Positions 4,361 to 13,227 of a DNA stretch of 21,625 bases are shown here, in pieces. Location of the stretch: IMG/VR virus record IMGVR_UViG_3300043640_000102, positions 1 through 21,625 of that record; one strand, 5' to 3'. The DNA comes from a virus. The stretch's first letter is position 1. Each line of letters begins with the position of its first letter. The notes under the pieces are model-generated. The model did no database searches. It saw nothing but the letters and a program-made list of their open reading frames with translations, and was not told where the DNA came from. A program made the position numbers and the translations under genes.

Positions 4361-5299
4361 TCAGCCCTTCATCTGAGCGATGAGGGCCGCGGCGATGTCG
4401 GCCGCACTCGGCGGTGGCGGCAGCAGTGCGGCGACCTTCGCGGCTAGGGCGTCCAGGTCGACAACCGGCGCGCCGATGGACTTCAGCGGGTTGGCCTCGG
4501 TGATGGTCTTTGACTCGTCGAGCGTCGTTGGCACCTTGTAGGTGGCGACCCCCGGGGTGCAGGCGTTGTTGACACGTACCGCGGCCTGGAGCACGTGAAG
4601 CTTTTGCAGGTCCGTCAGGTCAGCCATGAAGTCCTCCGTCGTTGCTGCTGCTGGTGTTGCCGCTACCCACGGCTGGTACTGGCCGTAGGCGGGAATCAGG
4701 ATCTCGTTGACGTCGCAGTCGATGCCGCCGATGGTCTCGTGGCGCAGCTGCCGCAGGTGGGCGTAGGGCCAGCGGTTGGCGTTGCGGCCACCACTCCAGC
4801 CGTGCGACATGCCGGCCTGCCAGAACACGGCGAAGCCGCCCAACGTCCGGGCCCACGTCAGCACGTTGTACGGCCCGTAGACGCCGGGCAGATACCCGGC
4901 GGCGCGGATGCCGAGGGCGAACGCGAGCGCGTACGCCCTCCCGTGCGAAACCCACTGGGCACTGGTCATGTCGAAATCGCAGCTACCGATGATGGCGTGG
5001 CCTGCGGGGTATCTGATCGCCCGCGCCTGCTTGACGGCCTCCGCGGCGTGCTGCTGACCGGCAGTTTCGCCACCCAGCCAGTCCTCGGCGTCGAACTCCC
5101 AGTTCAACGTGACCGCGATGTGGGCGGCGATCAGACGATCGAACTCCGGCCGCTGGATCACCTTCGGGTTCGTGCCGGTCGTGTGCGTTTTCCCGCCCCA
5201 CCGGTTGAGCCACGACAGGTAGCGGGTGACACCGGATACGCCAGCAGCGGTGAGGGCCGCGGTGCTAGGTGAAGACGTGCAGTCGACAACGATTGACAT
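4361..5299 (-). CDS. Endolysin with GH25-like/DUF1906 glycoside hydrolase-like domain
   Basis: This 312-aa protein has a catalytic domain over residues 1-205: VVDCTS (D6), RYLSW, LNWEFD (W67-E68), GSCDFDM (D108/D110), AVFWQAG (W160-Q161) and GGIDCDVNE (D194/D196). These acid-residue positions follow the TIM-barrel glycoside hydrolase-like domain of DUF1906 and GH25 muramidase relatives, which cut peptidoglycan glycan strands. An Ala/Pro/Thr linker (~212-222) leads to a C-terminal part that starts MADLTDLQKL and ends LLPPPPSAADIAAALIAQ, an ending common among actinophage lysins. No signal peptide is present, so export would depend on a holin. ATG 5299 follows GGGAGG with 4-nt spacing. The holin candidates directly downstream support the lysis role. 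Confidence 0.85.
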   Translation of the reverse strand: MSIVVDCTSSPSTAALTAAGVSGVTRYLSWLNRWGGKTHTTGTNPKVIQRPEFDRLIAAHIAVTLNWEFDAEDWLGGETAGQQHAAEAVKQARAIRYPAGHAIIGSCDFDMTSAQWVSHGRAYALAFALGIRAAGYLPGVYGPYNVLTWARTLGGFAVFWQAGMSHGWSGGRNANRWPYAHLRQLRHETIGGIDCDVNEILIPAYGQYQPWVAATPAAATTEDFMADLTDLQKLHVLQAAVRVNNACTPGVATYKVPTTLDESKTITEANPLKSIGAPVVDLDALAAKVAALLPPPPSAADIAAALIAQMKG

Positions 5300-5308
5300 A
5301 GCGCCTCC

Positions 5309-5785
5309 CTACGGCACGTCGAAAAGGATGCAGGTGATGGCGGATCCGCCCTGCTCGCAGTTGAGTGCTCCGGTACCGCCCTGCCGGATGATCCGCAGCT
5401 TCAGTACGTGCGCACCAGCTGCCAGTGGAACTGGCCATTGGTACGTCATCGTCTGCCGGTCGATAAACGTGGAGCCCGTCGGATCCCAGGCGCTGGGTGC
5501 ACCAACCGCATCCGTGCCGTCAACGCTCAGATGGCCGACCGCTTGGCAGGACGTGGCGTTGGTTTTCCGGACATCCCAGCAGCCGAGCACAATGGCGAAG
5601 GCATGGGCACCGGTGGCTGTGACCGATATCGAACACCCCGGAACGTCAACCTCCGTGGTGAGTCCAGTGAGGGCGCCGGTTGCCTGCGCTGTCGTGGACT
5701 GAAGCAAGCCGTTCGCCAGCGCCGTAACGCCATCGGTCCACGTCCCAACAACAGGCTCGCCAGAAAATGGGGCGTTCAGCGCCAC
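5309..5785 (-). CDS. Tail-associated beta-rich accessory protein (158 aa)
   Basis: The sequence is beta-strand rich, with a 'GTWTDGVTALANGLL' start, a GCSISVTATGAHAFAIVLGCWD middle and a VPLAAGAHVLKLRII-QGG end, the pattern of a jelly-roll or carbohydrate-binding module. Four to five cysteines are present. The GTG at 5785 is preceded by GGAGG 10 nt upstream. It lies between the large tail-tip protein and the endolysin, where minor tail or receptor-binding proteins usually sit, so a role at the tail tip is likely. No named family could be assigned. Confidence 0.65.
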   Translation of the reverse strand: MALNAPFSGEPVVGTWTDGVTALANGLLQSTTAQATGALTGLTTEVDVPGCSISVTATGAHAFAIVLGCWDVRKTNATSCQAVGHLSVDGTDAVGAPSAWDPTGSTFIDRQTMTYQWPVPLAAGAHVLKLRIIRQGGTGALNCEQGGSAITCILFDVP

Positions 5786-5798
5786 GGTTGGGCCTCCA

Positions 5799-8549
5799 TT
5801 ACAGCGCCACGATCGCCGGTTGCCAGAGATGCACCGGCTGGCCAGCGGTCAGAATTTTGGTGACGGTCGTCGGATCGACGGTCAGCGTCTGCGGACTCGA
5901 CGCGCCGGTGATGTTGGTGACCTTCACCTTGATGCCGTCGATCCGCAGGTACAGCGGCAGGTATGACGCGTTGGTGGTCCACACCCGGCCGGGGACGTTG
6001 ACTTGCATCGAGGTGGCGCCGGCGGCGACGGTGGTTCGTACTGTGGTTCCGGCCGAGTCAACCCGGCCGGTGGCCAACGACCCCAGCGCCCAGACGCTGT
6101 ACGGGCCTTGTGGTGAGCAGTTGAGCGTTGCGGACCACCGCCTGCGGCCCAGCTTTTGACTGCGCCCTTGGACACTGATGTCCACGTCGCCCGGCGGATG
6201 CTGCGCGGGCATACCGGTCAGAGTGATCGGGTCGAGCATCCGCAGTGCCTGCCACGCCGGAATCAGGTCCGGGTTGGCCGCGAAATCCACCGGAAGCTGC
6301 GGGTATCGCAGGTCTTCGGTGGTGCCGACGTGCACCAGCCATGACGCGATGTTGGGCAGCACGTCGTCGGTGTCGACGTTGACCGTGACGGTGCCGCTGT
6401 CGTAGATGCCGATCGCGGCGGTACCCGACGGGCCGTCGACGTCCTCGGCGACGGCGGAGGATCCCTTGCTGCGCTCGACGCGGACGTAGTTGTGCAGCTG
6501 CTGGTCATCATCGGCAGGTGGCAACACCTGCGAGTCCGACACGTCGTCGCTGATTTTGATATCGCCATAGTCGAGCGTCAGGACCGACGGCCGGTTATAC
6601 CTGGAATTGAGGGTGGAGAACCGTAGCCCGCGGGTCGTGTTGTCGTAGAGCATCCCGCCGACCTCGGCCGACTCCGCATCTTGAACAAGGTGCATGAAGG
6701 AGTCGATGCCCTGCGGCCCCATCGTGACCGTGGTCATGCCGGTCGTTTCCAGGTCGACGCCTTGCTCGTCACACAGCCGCTGAATCCGCTCAATGGTCGT
6801 TTCGCCGACCCAGCCATCTTCGGCGTCGTCCGCCGCGCCGATGTTGTAGCCGTCGAAAACCGAGAGGTGGCCCACCGCCATGCCTTGCAGGGCGGTGTCG
6901 ACATCGACGAAGGTTCGGGAAGGCTGCCCGCACGTGCCTGCGTAGCTGCCCCCGTAGAAGAATCCTCCGCTGCCTGGAAGCGGAATCCACACGAGCTGCC
7001 AGTCAACGTTTCCGCCGGTCTGCCTGACCATCAGCCGGATGTGCACGAACTGCCCGACCATCTGTACCGGCACCGAGTTGTTCAAGACGATCGAGGTTGC
7101 ACCGGCTCGGGCGCTGACCGCCACCGCGCCGGTGGACAGCGCAACGTCCCACCGGGTGGCGGTGCCGGTGGACTCGATACTCATGATCGGGGTGAGCACC
7201 GCCGGTGCGGTCGCGATCTTGTAGTACCAGTCGACTTGCCAATGGCCATGGAAGGTGGAGTCGGCCGGCATCCGCCCGGTGATGCTGCCATCGCTGCCGA
7301 ATGTGGGCAGCGATGCGGAGCCGGCCAACCCGCTGTCGGCGCCGAAGCTCAGATCACTGACCGACAGGTACCCGACGCCCGAGATGGGCGAGCTCGCATG
7401 GGTCGCGTCGACACCGTCTTCGATCGGCCAGTACGCCACCGCATCGCTCGCCAGAAGAGCCCGGTAGAGCGGTGAGTGCAGAGCCTCGCTGCCCTGACTC
7501 AGCCGCCGGGACACACCCGACGCCGACAGGGTCACCGTGGCTTTCTGGGCGTAGACGTCCCAAGCCGGCGACCATCCGTCGGCATCACCGTCCAGCAGAA
7601 CCGGGTTAGGCGCCACGTCCGGATTGACGAGGATCAGGACCGGGCACCCTTTGCGGACCCCCGGCCAGTGCGGGCTTAGCGGGTTGCCCTTGGTGAATCT
7701 CGCGTCGTTGTTGTCCAGCGGTACCGATGCGGTCGCCGGGGATGTGGTCGTAGCGCCATCGGACCGGCCGTCCGAGACGGTGACAGTGTCGTCGAGTAGC
7801 CACGGCGAGATGTCGGTGTACTGCCAGGTGTACGGATCGGCGGCCCGGTCCGCGTCGAAGGCGGCGTAGACCAGCAACTCCAGGTCTTCATCCGGGAAAT
7901 CCGTCGTCGTTGGCGAGCCCACCAGGAAGTTGTCATAGCTGAAGACGACTGGCTTCGTATTGGTGTTGGACGCGGCGATACCCGAGCGGCAGCCAACCCA
8001 TCCGGCCGCGGGAACGGTGATGTCCGTGGTGGTGATCAGCCACAGAGGCGGCCGGATAGTCGACGCCTGCCACACGCGGACACGGATGGTGGTCCCGATG
8101 GCTTGCGCTTCAACGGTGATCTGCATGCCGCCGGTGTAGGTGATGCCCGGCACCGTCGCGGAGCCGATCGGCACACCCGAGTGCCCGTAAGTGTGGACGG
8201 TGACCGACGCGTCGATCTCGACCTGCGTGCGGATGAGGTTGTAGATGGCGACGCTGGTACCGCGCAGCATCAGGTTGGCGATTTCCAGCGGGGCCCCGGT
8301 AGGTACTGCGGCGACGCTGCCCGTTACCTGCGCGTCTACATCGACGAGCGACAGGGTCGACAGGTAGGTAAACCGGTACGCCGCGGCGATCGGGACACTG
8401 TGCTTACCGACGCCGCTCGACACCGACGAATCAGTGCCGCTGACCGTGCCGCCGGCACCCGTCGCGGTCCACGGCTGACCGCTCGTCGCAGAGCCCCAAC
8501 CGCTCGTGACGGTACGCCCGAAGGTGTCGGTGGCGACGTTGGTAATCAC
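5799..8549 (-). CDS. Large minor tail / tail-tip protein with lectin-like domains
   Basis: This is a 916-aa modular protein. Residues ~1-215 (DTFGRTVTSGWGSA to SYDNFLVGSP) look like a concanavalin/LamG-type beta-sandwich common in actinomycete proteins. From ~216 comes a tail-tip or baseplate hub region (WQYTDISPWLLDDTVTVSDG, PLDNNDARFTKGNPLSP). A second LamG-like module begins near AYWPIEDG, and the last third (TTIERIQRLCDEQGVDLE, YPQLPVDFAANPDLIPAW) resembles the conserved C-terminal part of siphophage minor tail proteins. Its GTG overlaps the stop of the tape measure gene by 4 nt (GTGA), and it follows that gene as expected for a distal-tail/tail-tip protein. The sugar-binding-like modules suggest a role in host surface binding. 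Confidence 0.8.
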   Translation of the reverse strand: MITNVATDTFGRTVTSGWGSATSGQPWTATGAGGTVSGTDSSVSSGVGKHSVPIAAAYRFTYLSTLSLVDVDAQVTGSVAAVPTGAPLEIANLMLRGTSVAIYNLIRTQVEIDASVTVHTYGHSGVPIGSATVPGITYTGGMQITVEAQAIGTTIRVRVWQASTIRPPLWLITTTDITVPAAGWVGCRSGIAASNTNTKPVVFSYDNFLVGSPTTTDFPDEDLELLVYAAFDADRAADPYTWQYTDISPWLLDDTVTVSDGRSDGATTTSPATASVPLDNNDARFTKGNPLSPHWPGVRKGCPVLILVNPDVAPNPVLLDGDADGWSPAWDVYAQKATVTLSASGVSRRLSQGSEALHSPLYRALLASDAVAYWPIEDGVDATHASSPISGVGYLSVSDLSFGADSGLAGSASLPTFGSDGSITGRMPADSTFHGHWQVDWYYKIATAPAVLTPIMSIESTGTATRWDVALSTGAVAVSARAGATSIVLNNSVPVQMVGQFVHIRLMVRQTGGNVDWQLVWIPLPGSGGFFYGGSYAGTCGQPSRTFVDVDTALQGMAVGHLSVFDGYNIGAADDAEDGWVGETTIERIQRLCDEQGVDLETTGMTTVTMGPQGIDSFMHLVQDAESAEVGGMLYDNTTRGLRFSTLNSRYNRPSVLTLDYGDIKISDDVSDSQVLPPADDDQQLHNYVRVERSKGSSAVAEDVDGPSGTAAIGIYDSGTVTVNVDTDDVLPNIASWLVHVGTTEDLRYPQLPVDFAANPDLIPAWQALRMLDPITLTGMPAQHPPGDVDISVQGRSQKLGRRRWSATLNCSPQGPYSVWALGSLATGRVDSAGTTVRTTVAAGATSMQVNVPGRVWTTNASYLPLYLRIDGIKVKVTNITGASSPQTLTVDPTTVTKILTAGQPVHLWQPAIVAL

Positions 8550-11500
8550 CGGCTCACCCTCGATCCCAATGCCTGCTGGGCGTTGCCACCGTAGGAGATA
8601 CGGATGTGGCTGCGCAGCGCCGCCATGACTGGGTCACTGACCGGGCCGACCCACTGTGCGGTCAGCGGTCCGGAATCGCCGAACGGAGAGGCCGCGGTAA
8701 GGGATGCCGTGCTGGCAAAATCGACACTGCCGGACAGGCTCGACGTGACACCCGAGAGTGTGCTTTGCACGCTGGATGCCTGCGCCCGAAGTCCGTCCTC
8801 AAACCCTTGCAAGACAAGGCGACCACTGCCGAACAGGATCTTCCGGTCCACACGCGGCGGGCCCTTCCAGTCCGGCAGCAATCCTGTGAGGTCGCTCAGC
8901 CATCCCTTCAGCGGGCCGAGCATCGACTTTGCGCCGTCAATCAGACCTTGGACGATGGCCTTGCCTGCACCTTTCAAGATGCTCCCCGCATGGCTGAAGG
9001 CGCCCGTGATGATGCCGGGGATGCTGCTAAATGTTGACTTCGCCGCCGAGCCGACCCCGAAGAACTGCTTGATGGCTGACACGAGCCACCCGATCAGCTG
9101 CGAGATCTTGGTAGAGAGCCAATGGATCACATCAGCAACGGTCTGAACGCCCGCGGCAACGACGATAAGCAGGCCGGTGAGGACGATGATGGTGCCTTGC
9201 AGTAGGCCGGACTTGGTGATCAGCGACAGGAAGAAGGTCAGGAGTTGCACGAGAACAGGCAGCAGTGGGGTGAACGCGACTAGGAGGGACAGGGCTGCCA
9301 CGGCCATTTGCCCAATGGCCACCGCAATGGTAGGTATCTCCGGCGCCAGCGCCAGGAGGATCGAAAGGAAGGACTGCGCGAGGGACACGCCGACCTGCTG
9401 GATGATCGGAACCAACTGCGCGAAGATCGCGAACAGTTGCGGCAGGAACGGGATCAGCCCTTGGATGAGCTGAGTAACGATCTGCGCGATGACCGGGATC
9501 AGCGGCGTGAACGCGAGCGCCAACTGGGCCGCGGCCTGGGCGATCTGCGGCAGGACAGTCTGCGCCGCCTGGAAGAGGATCGGCAGCAGCTGCTTCGCGA
9601 AACCCAACTCGATCTGAGCGATGATCTCGATAAACGGCGAGAAAGCATGGGCAATCCCGGAAAGGGCGATCGACGCGATCTCCAACGCGTTGGCAAGCTG
9701 CGCGCCGAGCAACGGCAGTAGTGGCGAGATCGCAGCAGCGATATCCCCGATGGCTTTGCCCACGGGCGCGGCCACCGGCGCGAGCGCGGCGATGGCCACT
9801 CCCAGCCCGCTGATTAGCGTCAGCAGCCCGGGACCGGCAGCAGCGAGCAGCCCGGTGACGATCTGCGCGATGGGCGGGATCGCCTGCGCCAAAATGCCTG
9901 CGAGGGCGGCGAAAACCGGGCCCAGCGCGCCGATCGCCTTGCCGATCGGCGCGGCTGCTGGCGCGAGTGATTGCAGCGCCTGTGACAAGCCCACGAAGAG
10001 TTCAATGATGCCCGCACCGGCACCAACCAACAGTCCGGTGATGATCTTCGCAATCGGAGTCAGAGCACCGGACACTACGGTGGCTAGCGATGCGAGCAGG
10101 CCGCCGATGGGCGCTGCCGCAGAGGCCACGATGCCCAGCGCCGTACCAACCCCACGGAGCAACGCCGTGAACCCGGGCGAGAACGCGGTGACCAGCTGAA
10201 CGAGCGTGCGCGCCAGTGGTGCGAGCGCCGCGGTGAGCGGGGTGAGTGCTGGCACCAGTGAGAGGATCCCGGGAGCCAGAGACCCCAGTGCGGCACCCAG
10301 TCCCGTGGCGAGACCGGCTAGACCCTGCGCGAATCCCTCGTTGGACGCGATGGTGGCGATCGCCTTGGTTACTGGCACCAGCGCCGAGCCGATCGCTTCG
10401 ACAACGGGCAGCAGTGAATCGCCGATCTGATTCAGCTGGGCGAAGATGCCAGTAATCGCGGACTGCCCGGACGTTGAGTTGACCAACTTGTTGAGCTGGT
10501 CCAGTACTAGGCCAAAGGCAGTCCCCGGGCCGATCGCCTTAGCCAGCCCGCCGAAGATGCCCGCAATGTCGGCGAGCGCACCGGCGAACGACTTCAGCGT
10601 GGCAAGCCCATCGACGATCAGCTTCGTCAGTCCGCCGGACGCGGCCAAAGCCGTGATCTTGTCGGCGAACTTGGTGACCGTGCCGATCAGCGGGACGAGT
10701 AGCTGGTTGATGACGCCGCCACCGGCAGTCGTCACGCCGATGAGTGCGCGACCGATCGGCGCGATCGCGGTCAGCAGGGTCTTCGCCGCAGTCGTCGCCG
10801 TGGTGAAAAGCTTGCCGAGAGACTGCCGGTTCGCCACCGTATTCAGGGCGTTGAGTCCGGTGATCACGCCTGCATTGATAGTGGCGGCAAGCCCGATGAA
10901 ACCCTTCTGCAAAATGGGCAGAGTGCTGCCGGACAACGCCTTGAGCGTCTTCGCGGTATTGGCGAAGAGTGCGTTCTGTACTTTGAGTTGCAGCTTCTTG
11001 AAGGCAGTCTGAAGCGCGATGACCTGCTTGACGAACTTCTGGGCGTTGGGTGCCAACGTCTTTAGGGCGGCGTCGAGCTTCTTCGCGTCGCCGCTGGCCG
11101 CCGCCGTCAGGGCGTCGGACAAGCCGTGCAGGCCGATAGCCAGCGTGGCGACACCGAGACCAGCAGCGGCGGCAGCGGCCGGGATTGCCAGCAGCGCACC
11201 GGATGCGGAGATGATCCCGGTGACCAAGCCCTTGACGATCGGCAGCGCCTTGGCCGCAGCCGCGGCGAGCCCGCCGATAGCAGACGCTGCGGCGCCAGCG
11301 CCGAGACCGCCGAGGGACAGCTTGGACACCCCGGACAATCCCTTGAGGGATAGCTGCGTACCACCAGTGACACCCGCCGACACGGCCGACGAGATCAGGC
11401 CCTGCAAGCGGGTTAGCTGAGACTTGGCTGTATCGAGCTTCAGGTTGATTGCCGGGGCAGCCTTCTCCGCCAACTTGGCTGCAAGCGCAACCCGCGTTTT

Positions 11501-12382
11501 AAGGCCCTTTTCGTCAGGCTTGAGGGGCAGGCTCACCGACACTTCGTGCGAGACCGCATCCGCCAACGCCTTGAGCTTGATCTCAAAGGCTCGCCGGTCA
11601 GCCAGCTCGACGGGCAGGTCGATCTCCAGCGTCTTTTGCAACTCGGCCAGCCGCGCCGCGAGACGCGCCCGCAACTCCGCAGTCTGCGCAGAAACGGGGA
11701 TGTTGAGATTGACCTGCCTGGACAGTGCCGCGAGTTGGCTGCGGACCTGCGCGCGGAACGACTCTGCCAACGGATCAAGGGGTACCTTGATCGGATCGGT
11801 ACGCTCCGGCAGGTCCTTCTTCACCTGCTCCCTGAACCCGCTAGTGTCCGGTTCCACCGGCAGGTTAATCGACAGTTCCTGCTCGACCGCTTCGGTCAAC
11901 GCGCGAAGCTTCGCCTCAAAATCGCGCTGATCCGCCGGCTCGACCGGGATCTTCGCGGAAAGTTGGCGCTGTACCTCCGCGAGTTGCGCGCCGAGCTTTT
12001 CGCGAAGCCGTGCGGTATCGCCCTCTACCGGCACTTCGAGGTTGACCTGCTTGGCGAGAGCGGCGAGCTTCGCCTTCATCTGCGCCTTGAATGCCGCAGC
12101 CAGCGGATCCAGCGGCACGCCTACCGGTGGCGTCGTCTTCGGCAGCTTCGCCTTTGTTTTCTGCTCGAACCCTGTGGTATCGGGGTCGATCGGCGCCTTG
12201 ACTGGCGGCAGGGTCTTCGGGAGTTGTTTCTGAGTCTTCTCTCGGAAGCCACTGGTGTCCGGCGCGACCGGGACCTCAATGCCTTTGCCGATTTCCTTTG
12301 CCAGCGCCGCTTTGAGCTTCGCGCCGAACCCCTTGGCGCTCGGCAAGATCGACACATAACCTGAGCCCAGCTCCTCCGCCAC
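8546..12382 (-). CDS. Tail tape measure protein (1278 aa)
   Basis: The start GSGYVSILPSAKGFGAKLKA is typical of actinophage tape measure proteins. Residues ~38-286 consist of repeated units with VP(V/L), DTSGFRE, PLDPLA-(A/S)F and LAAL-RQVNL motifs. Residues ~350-420 and ~640-1130 are long hydrophobic helices, in part as ~55-residue repeats ('APIGKAIG', 'PIAQIVTGLL'). By the usual rule of about 0.15 nm per residue the tail would be roughly 190 nm long. It is by far the longest gene in the window and sits between the tail assembly chaperones and the tail-tip gene, the standard place. The start is GTG at 12382, behind GGGGGTG. Confidence 0.93.
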   Translation of the reverse strand: MAEELGSGYVSILPSAKGFGAKLKAALAKEIGKGIEVPVAPDTSGFREKTQKQLPKTLPPVKAPIDPDTTGFEQKTKAKLPKTTPPVGVPLDPLAAAFKAQMKAKLAALAKQVNLEVPVEGDTARLREKLGAQLAEVQRQLSAKIPVEPADQRDFEAKLRALTEAVEQELSINLPVEPDTSGFREQVKKDLPERTDPIKVPLDPLAESFRAQVRSQLAALSRQVNLNIPVSAQTAELRARLAARLAELQKTLEIDLPVELADRRAFEIKLKALADAVSHEVSVSLPLKPDEKGLKTRVALAAKLAEKAAPAINLKLDTAKSQLTRLQGLISSAVSAGVTGGTQLSLKGLSGVSKLSLGGLGAGAAASAIGGLAAAAAKALPIVKGLVTGIISASGALLAIPAAAAAAGLGVATLAIGLHGLSDALTAAASGDAKKLDAALKTLAPNAQKFVKQVIALQTAFKKLQLKVQNALFANTAKTLKALSGSTLPILQKGFIGLAATINAGVITGLNALNTVANRQSLGKLFTTATTAAKTLLTAIAPIGRALIGVTTAGGGVINQLLVPLIGTVTKFADKITALAASGGLTKLIVDGLATLKSFAGALADIAGIFGGLAKAIGPGTAFGLVLDQLNKLVNSTSGQSAITGIFAQLNQIGDSLLPVVEAIGSALVPVTKAIATIASNEGFAQGLAGLATGLGAALGSLAPGILSLVPALTPLTAALAPLARTLVQLVTAFSPGFTALLRGVGTALGIVASAAAPIGGLLASLATVVSGALTPIAKIITGLLVGAGAGIIELFVGLSQALQSLAPAAAPIGKAIGALGPVFAALAGILAQAIPPIAQIVTGLLAAAGPGLLTLISGLGVAIAALAPVAAPVGKAIGDIAAAISPLLPLLGAQLANALEIASIALSGIAHAFSPFIEIIAQIELGFAKQLLPILFQAAQTVLPQIAQAAAQLALAFTPLIPVIAQIVTQLIQGLIPFLPQLFAIFAQLVPIIQQVGVSLAQSFLSILLALAPEIPTIAVAIGQMAVAALSLLVAFTPLLPVLVQLLTFFLSLITKSGLLQGTIIVLTGLLIVVAAGVQTVADVIHWLSTKISQLIGWLVSAIKQFFGVGSAAKSTFSSIPGIITGAFSHAGSILKGAGKAIVQGLIDGAKSMLGPLKGWLSDLTGLLPDWKGPPRVDRKILFGSGRLVLQGFEDGLRAQASSVQSTLSGVTSSLSGSVDFASTASLTAASPFGDSGPLTAQWVGPVSDPVMAALRSHIRISYGGNAQQALGSRVSR
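11525..12271 (-). repeat. Coding repeats in the N-terminal part of the tape measure gene
   Basis: These encode residues ~38-286. Two long units can be aligned: 90-174 (PLDPLAAAFKAQMKAKLAAL to SINLPV) and 200-284 (PLDPLAESFRAQVRSQLAAL to SVSLPL). Each is preceded by a VxPDTSGFRE segment (41-48 and 178-185), with an extra DTTGF copy in the first. Confidence 0.75.
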
Positions 12383-12414
12383 GATTCACCCCCGTGGGTT
12401 GTGACAGATGGGAT

Positions 12415-13097
12415 TCAGCAGTCGTGACCCAGCGCACGCAGATGCGCGTAGACCTCTTCTTGCGTGACAGTCGGCTTGCCGTACGTCGTATCCCGCGACT
12501 CGGCATTTGCCTTCGCCAACGGAGACAACGGTTTCGGCCTGTTGCGGCCTTTGCTGCCGTCCTTGGTGCGCTGCCAGTTCGCGATCGCCAACTGGTCATG
12601 GATCAGGAACAGCAGGTGCTGGTCTGGCGTGTACTCGTCCGTGGCCATCGCACGCTTCGTGGCACTGTCGGGCGGTAGGTGCTGCACCAGTAACCAGAGA
12701 CGCCGCGGGCTGAGTTCACCGCGGTAGTAGTCGAGCAGGTCGACTCCGCGAAAGAGCAGGTCGGCTTCGATCTGATCCCCGTACTCGTCGAGTAGTGCGG
12801 GGATCGCTAGGAGTTTCCCTGGCCCGAGTCCTCCATGACGAGACTCAGGAAGTCCTCCAGTTCGCCGATGGTGGCGTGCCGGCCACGGAATTCCGCCCAC
12901 TGGTCGGCGCCGAGGATGCCTTCGAGCGCGCGGACGTACTTCTGCTCGTCAACGGCGGTCAGGACGTCGATGGACCAGCCGCGGTACGGCGGGACGGCGT
13001 AGGTGTGGCCGCCGAAGATGATGTCGACACCGGACAGAAGCGCCTCGGTTTTGCGGCCGGCAGAGGATGACGTGGTCTTGCGCGGACGTGCAGGCAT
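12415..13097 (-). CDS. Tail assembly chaperone, -1 frameshift fusion (G-T type, 227 aa)
   Basis: This is the read-through product made when ribosomes slip back one base at GGGAAAC (12813-12819). The first 95 residues come from the short chaperone frame; the product then continues LLAIPALLDEYGDQIEADLL and ends LRALGHDC. The C-terminal part has features usual for T-type chaperone regions: RRLWLLVQHLPPDSATKRA, TPDQHLLFLIHDQLAIANW and RNRPKPLSPLAK. These proteins chaperone the tape measure during tail assembly and are not in the virion. The reading frame for the T part has no credible start codon of its own, and it lies directly upstream of the tape measure gene, as in lambda-like and actinophage tails. 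Confidence 0.88.
12774..12819 (-). promoter_or_regulatory. Programmed -1 ribosomal frameshift site (heptamer plus hairpin)
   Basis: The heptamer G GGA AAC (12819-12813) is in the zero frame of the short chaperone, two codons before its TAG. A 7-nt spacer follows (12812-12806). A stem-loop spans 12805-12774: GATCCCCG pairs with CGGGGATC, and, after a CAC bulge, TACTC pairs with GAGTA around a GAC loop. That is 13 base pairs at the ideal distance for a stimulatory hairpin. Confidence 0.9.
12807..13097 (-). CDS. Tail assembly chaperone, short form (G type, 96 aa)
   Basis: This is the zero-frame product. It starts MPARPRKTTSSSAGRKTEAL, with a core VDIIFGGHTYAVPPYRGWSIDVLTAV, and ends LEDFLSLVMEDSGQGNS. 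Length, position between the major tail protein and the tape measure gene, and the frameshift signal at its very end all fit the siphophage G-type chaperone. The ATG at 13097 is preceded by GGAGTC at about 9 nt. Confidence 0.88.
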   Translation of the reverse strand: MPARPRKTTSSSAGRKTEALLSGVDIIFGGHTYAVPPYRGWSIDVLTAVDEQKYVRALEGILGADQWAEFRGRHATIGELEDFLSLVMEDSGQGNS

Positions 13098-13147
13098 AGC
13101 TGATGACTCCTATGTGGATGGGGGAGTGCGCGGACTTGGTGGTGCAG

Positions 13148-13218
13148 CGGCTGGGCACGGTCCGCGCGACGTACCCAGCCGCCGTTCGACGTCGCTACCA
13201 CCGTTACGCGTGGTAGCG
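13148..13218 (-). terminator. Two hairpins downstream of the major tail protein gene
   Basis: First (in transcription order) is CGCTACCAC (13193-13201) with GTGGTAGCG (13210-13218) around an 8-nt loop. Second is CGGCTGGG (13148-13155) with CCCAGCCG (13174-13181) around 18 nt. They lie between the major tail protein stop and the chaperone gene, so partial termination or mRNA-end protection to lower expression of the chaperones is likely. There is no T tract. Confidence 0.65.
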
Positions 13219-13227
13219 AAAGAGTCA

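Noticed and set aside
11546-12364. A 272-codon + strand frame opposite the tape measure N-terminus
   Set aside because: It mirrors the coding repeats of the tape measure gene and reads as Arg/Leu-rich low-complexity sequence.
12415-12900. A separate gene starting at 12900 for the second tail chaperone
   Set aside because: Its first ~29 codons overlap the first chaperone in another frame and look like shadow sequence. The GGGAAAC site and hairpin explain the frame as a -1 fusion.
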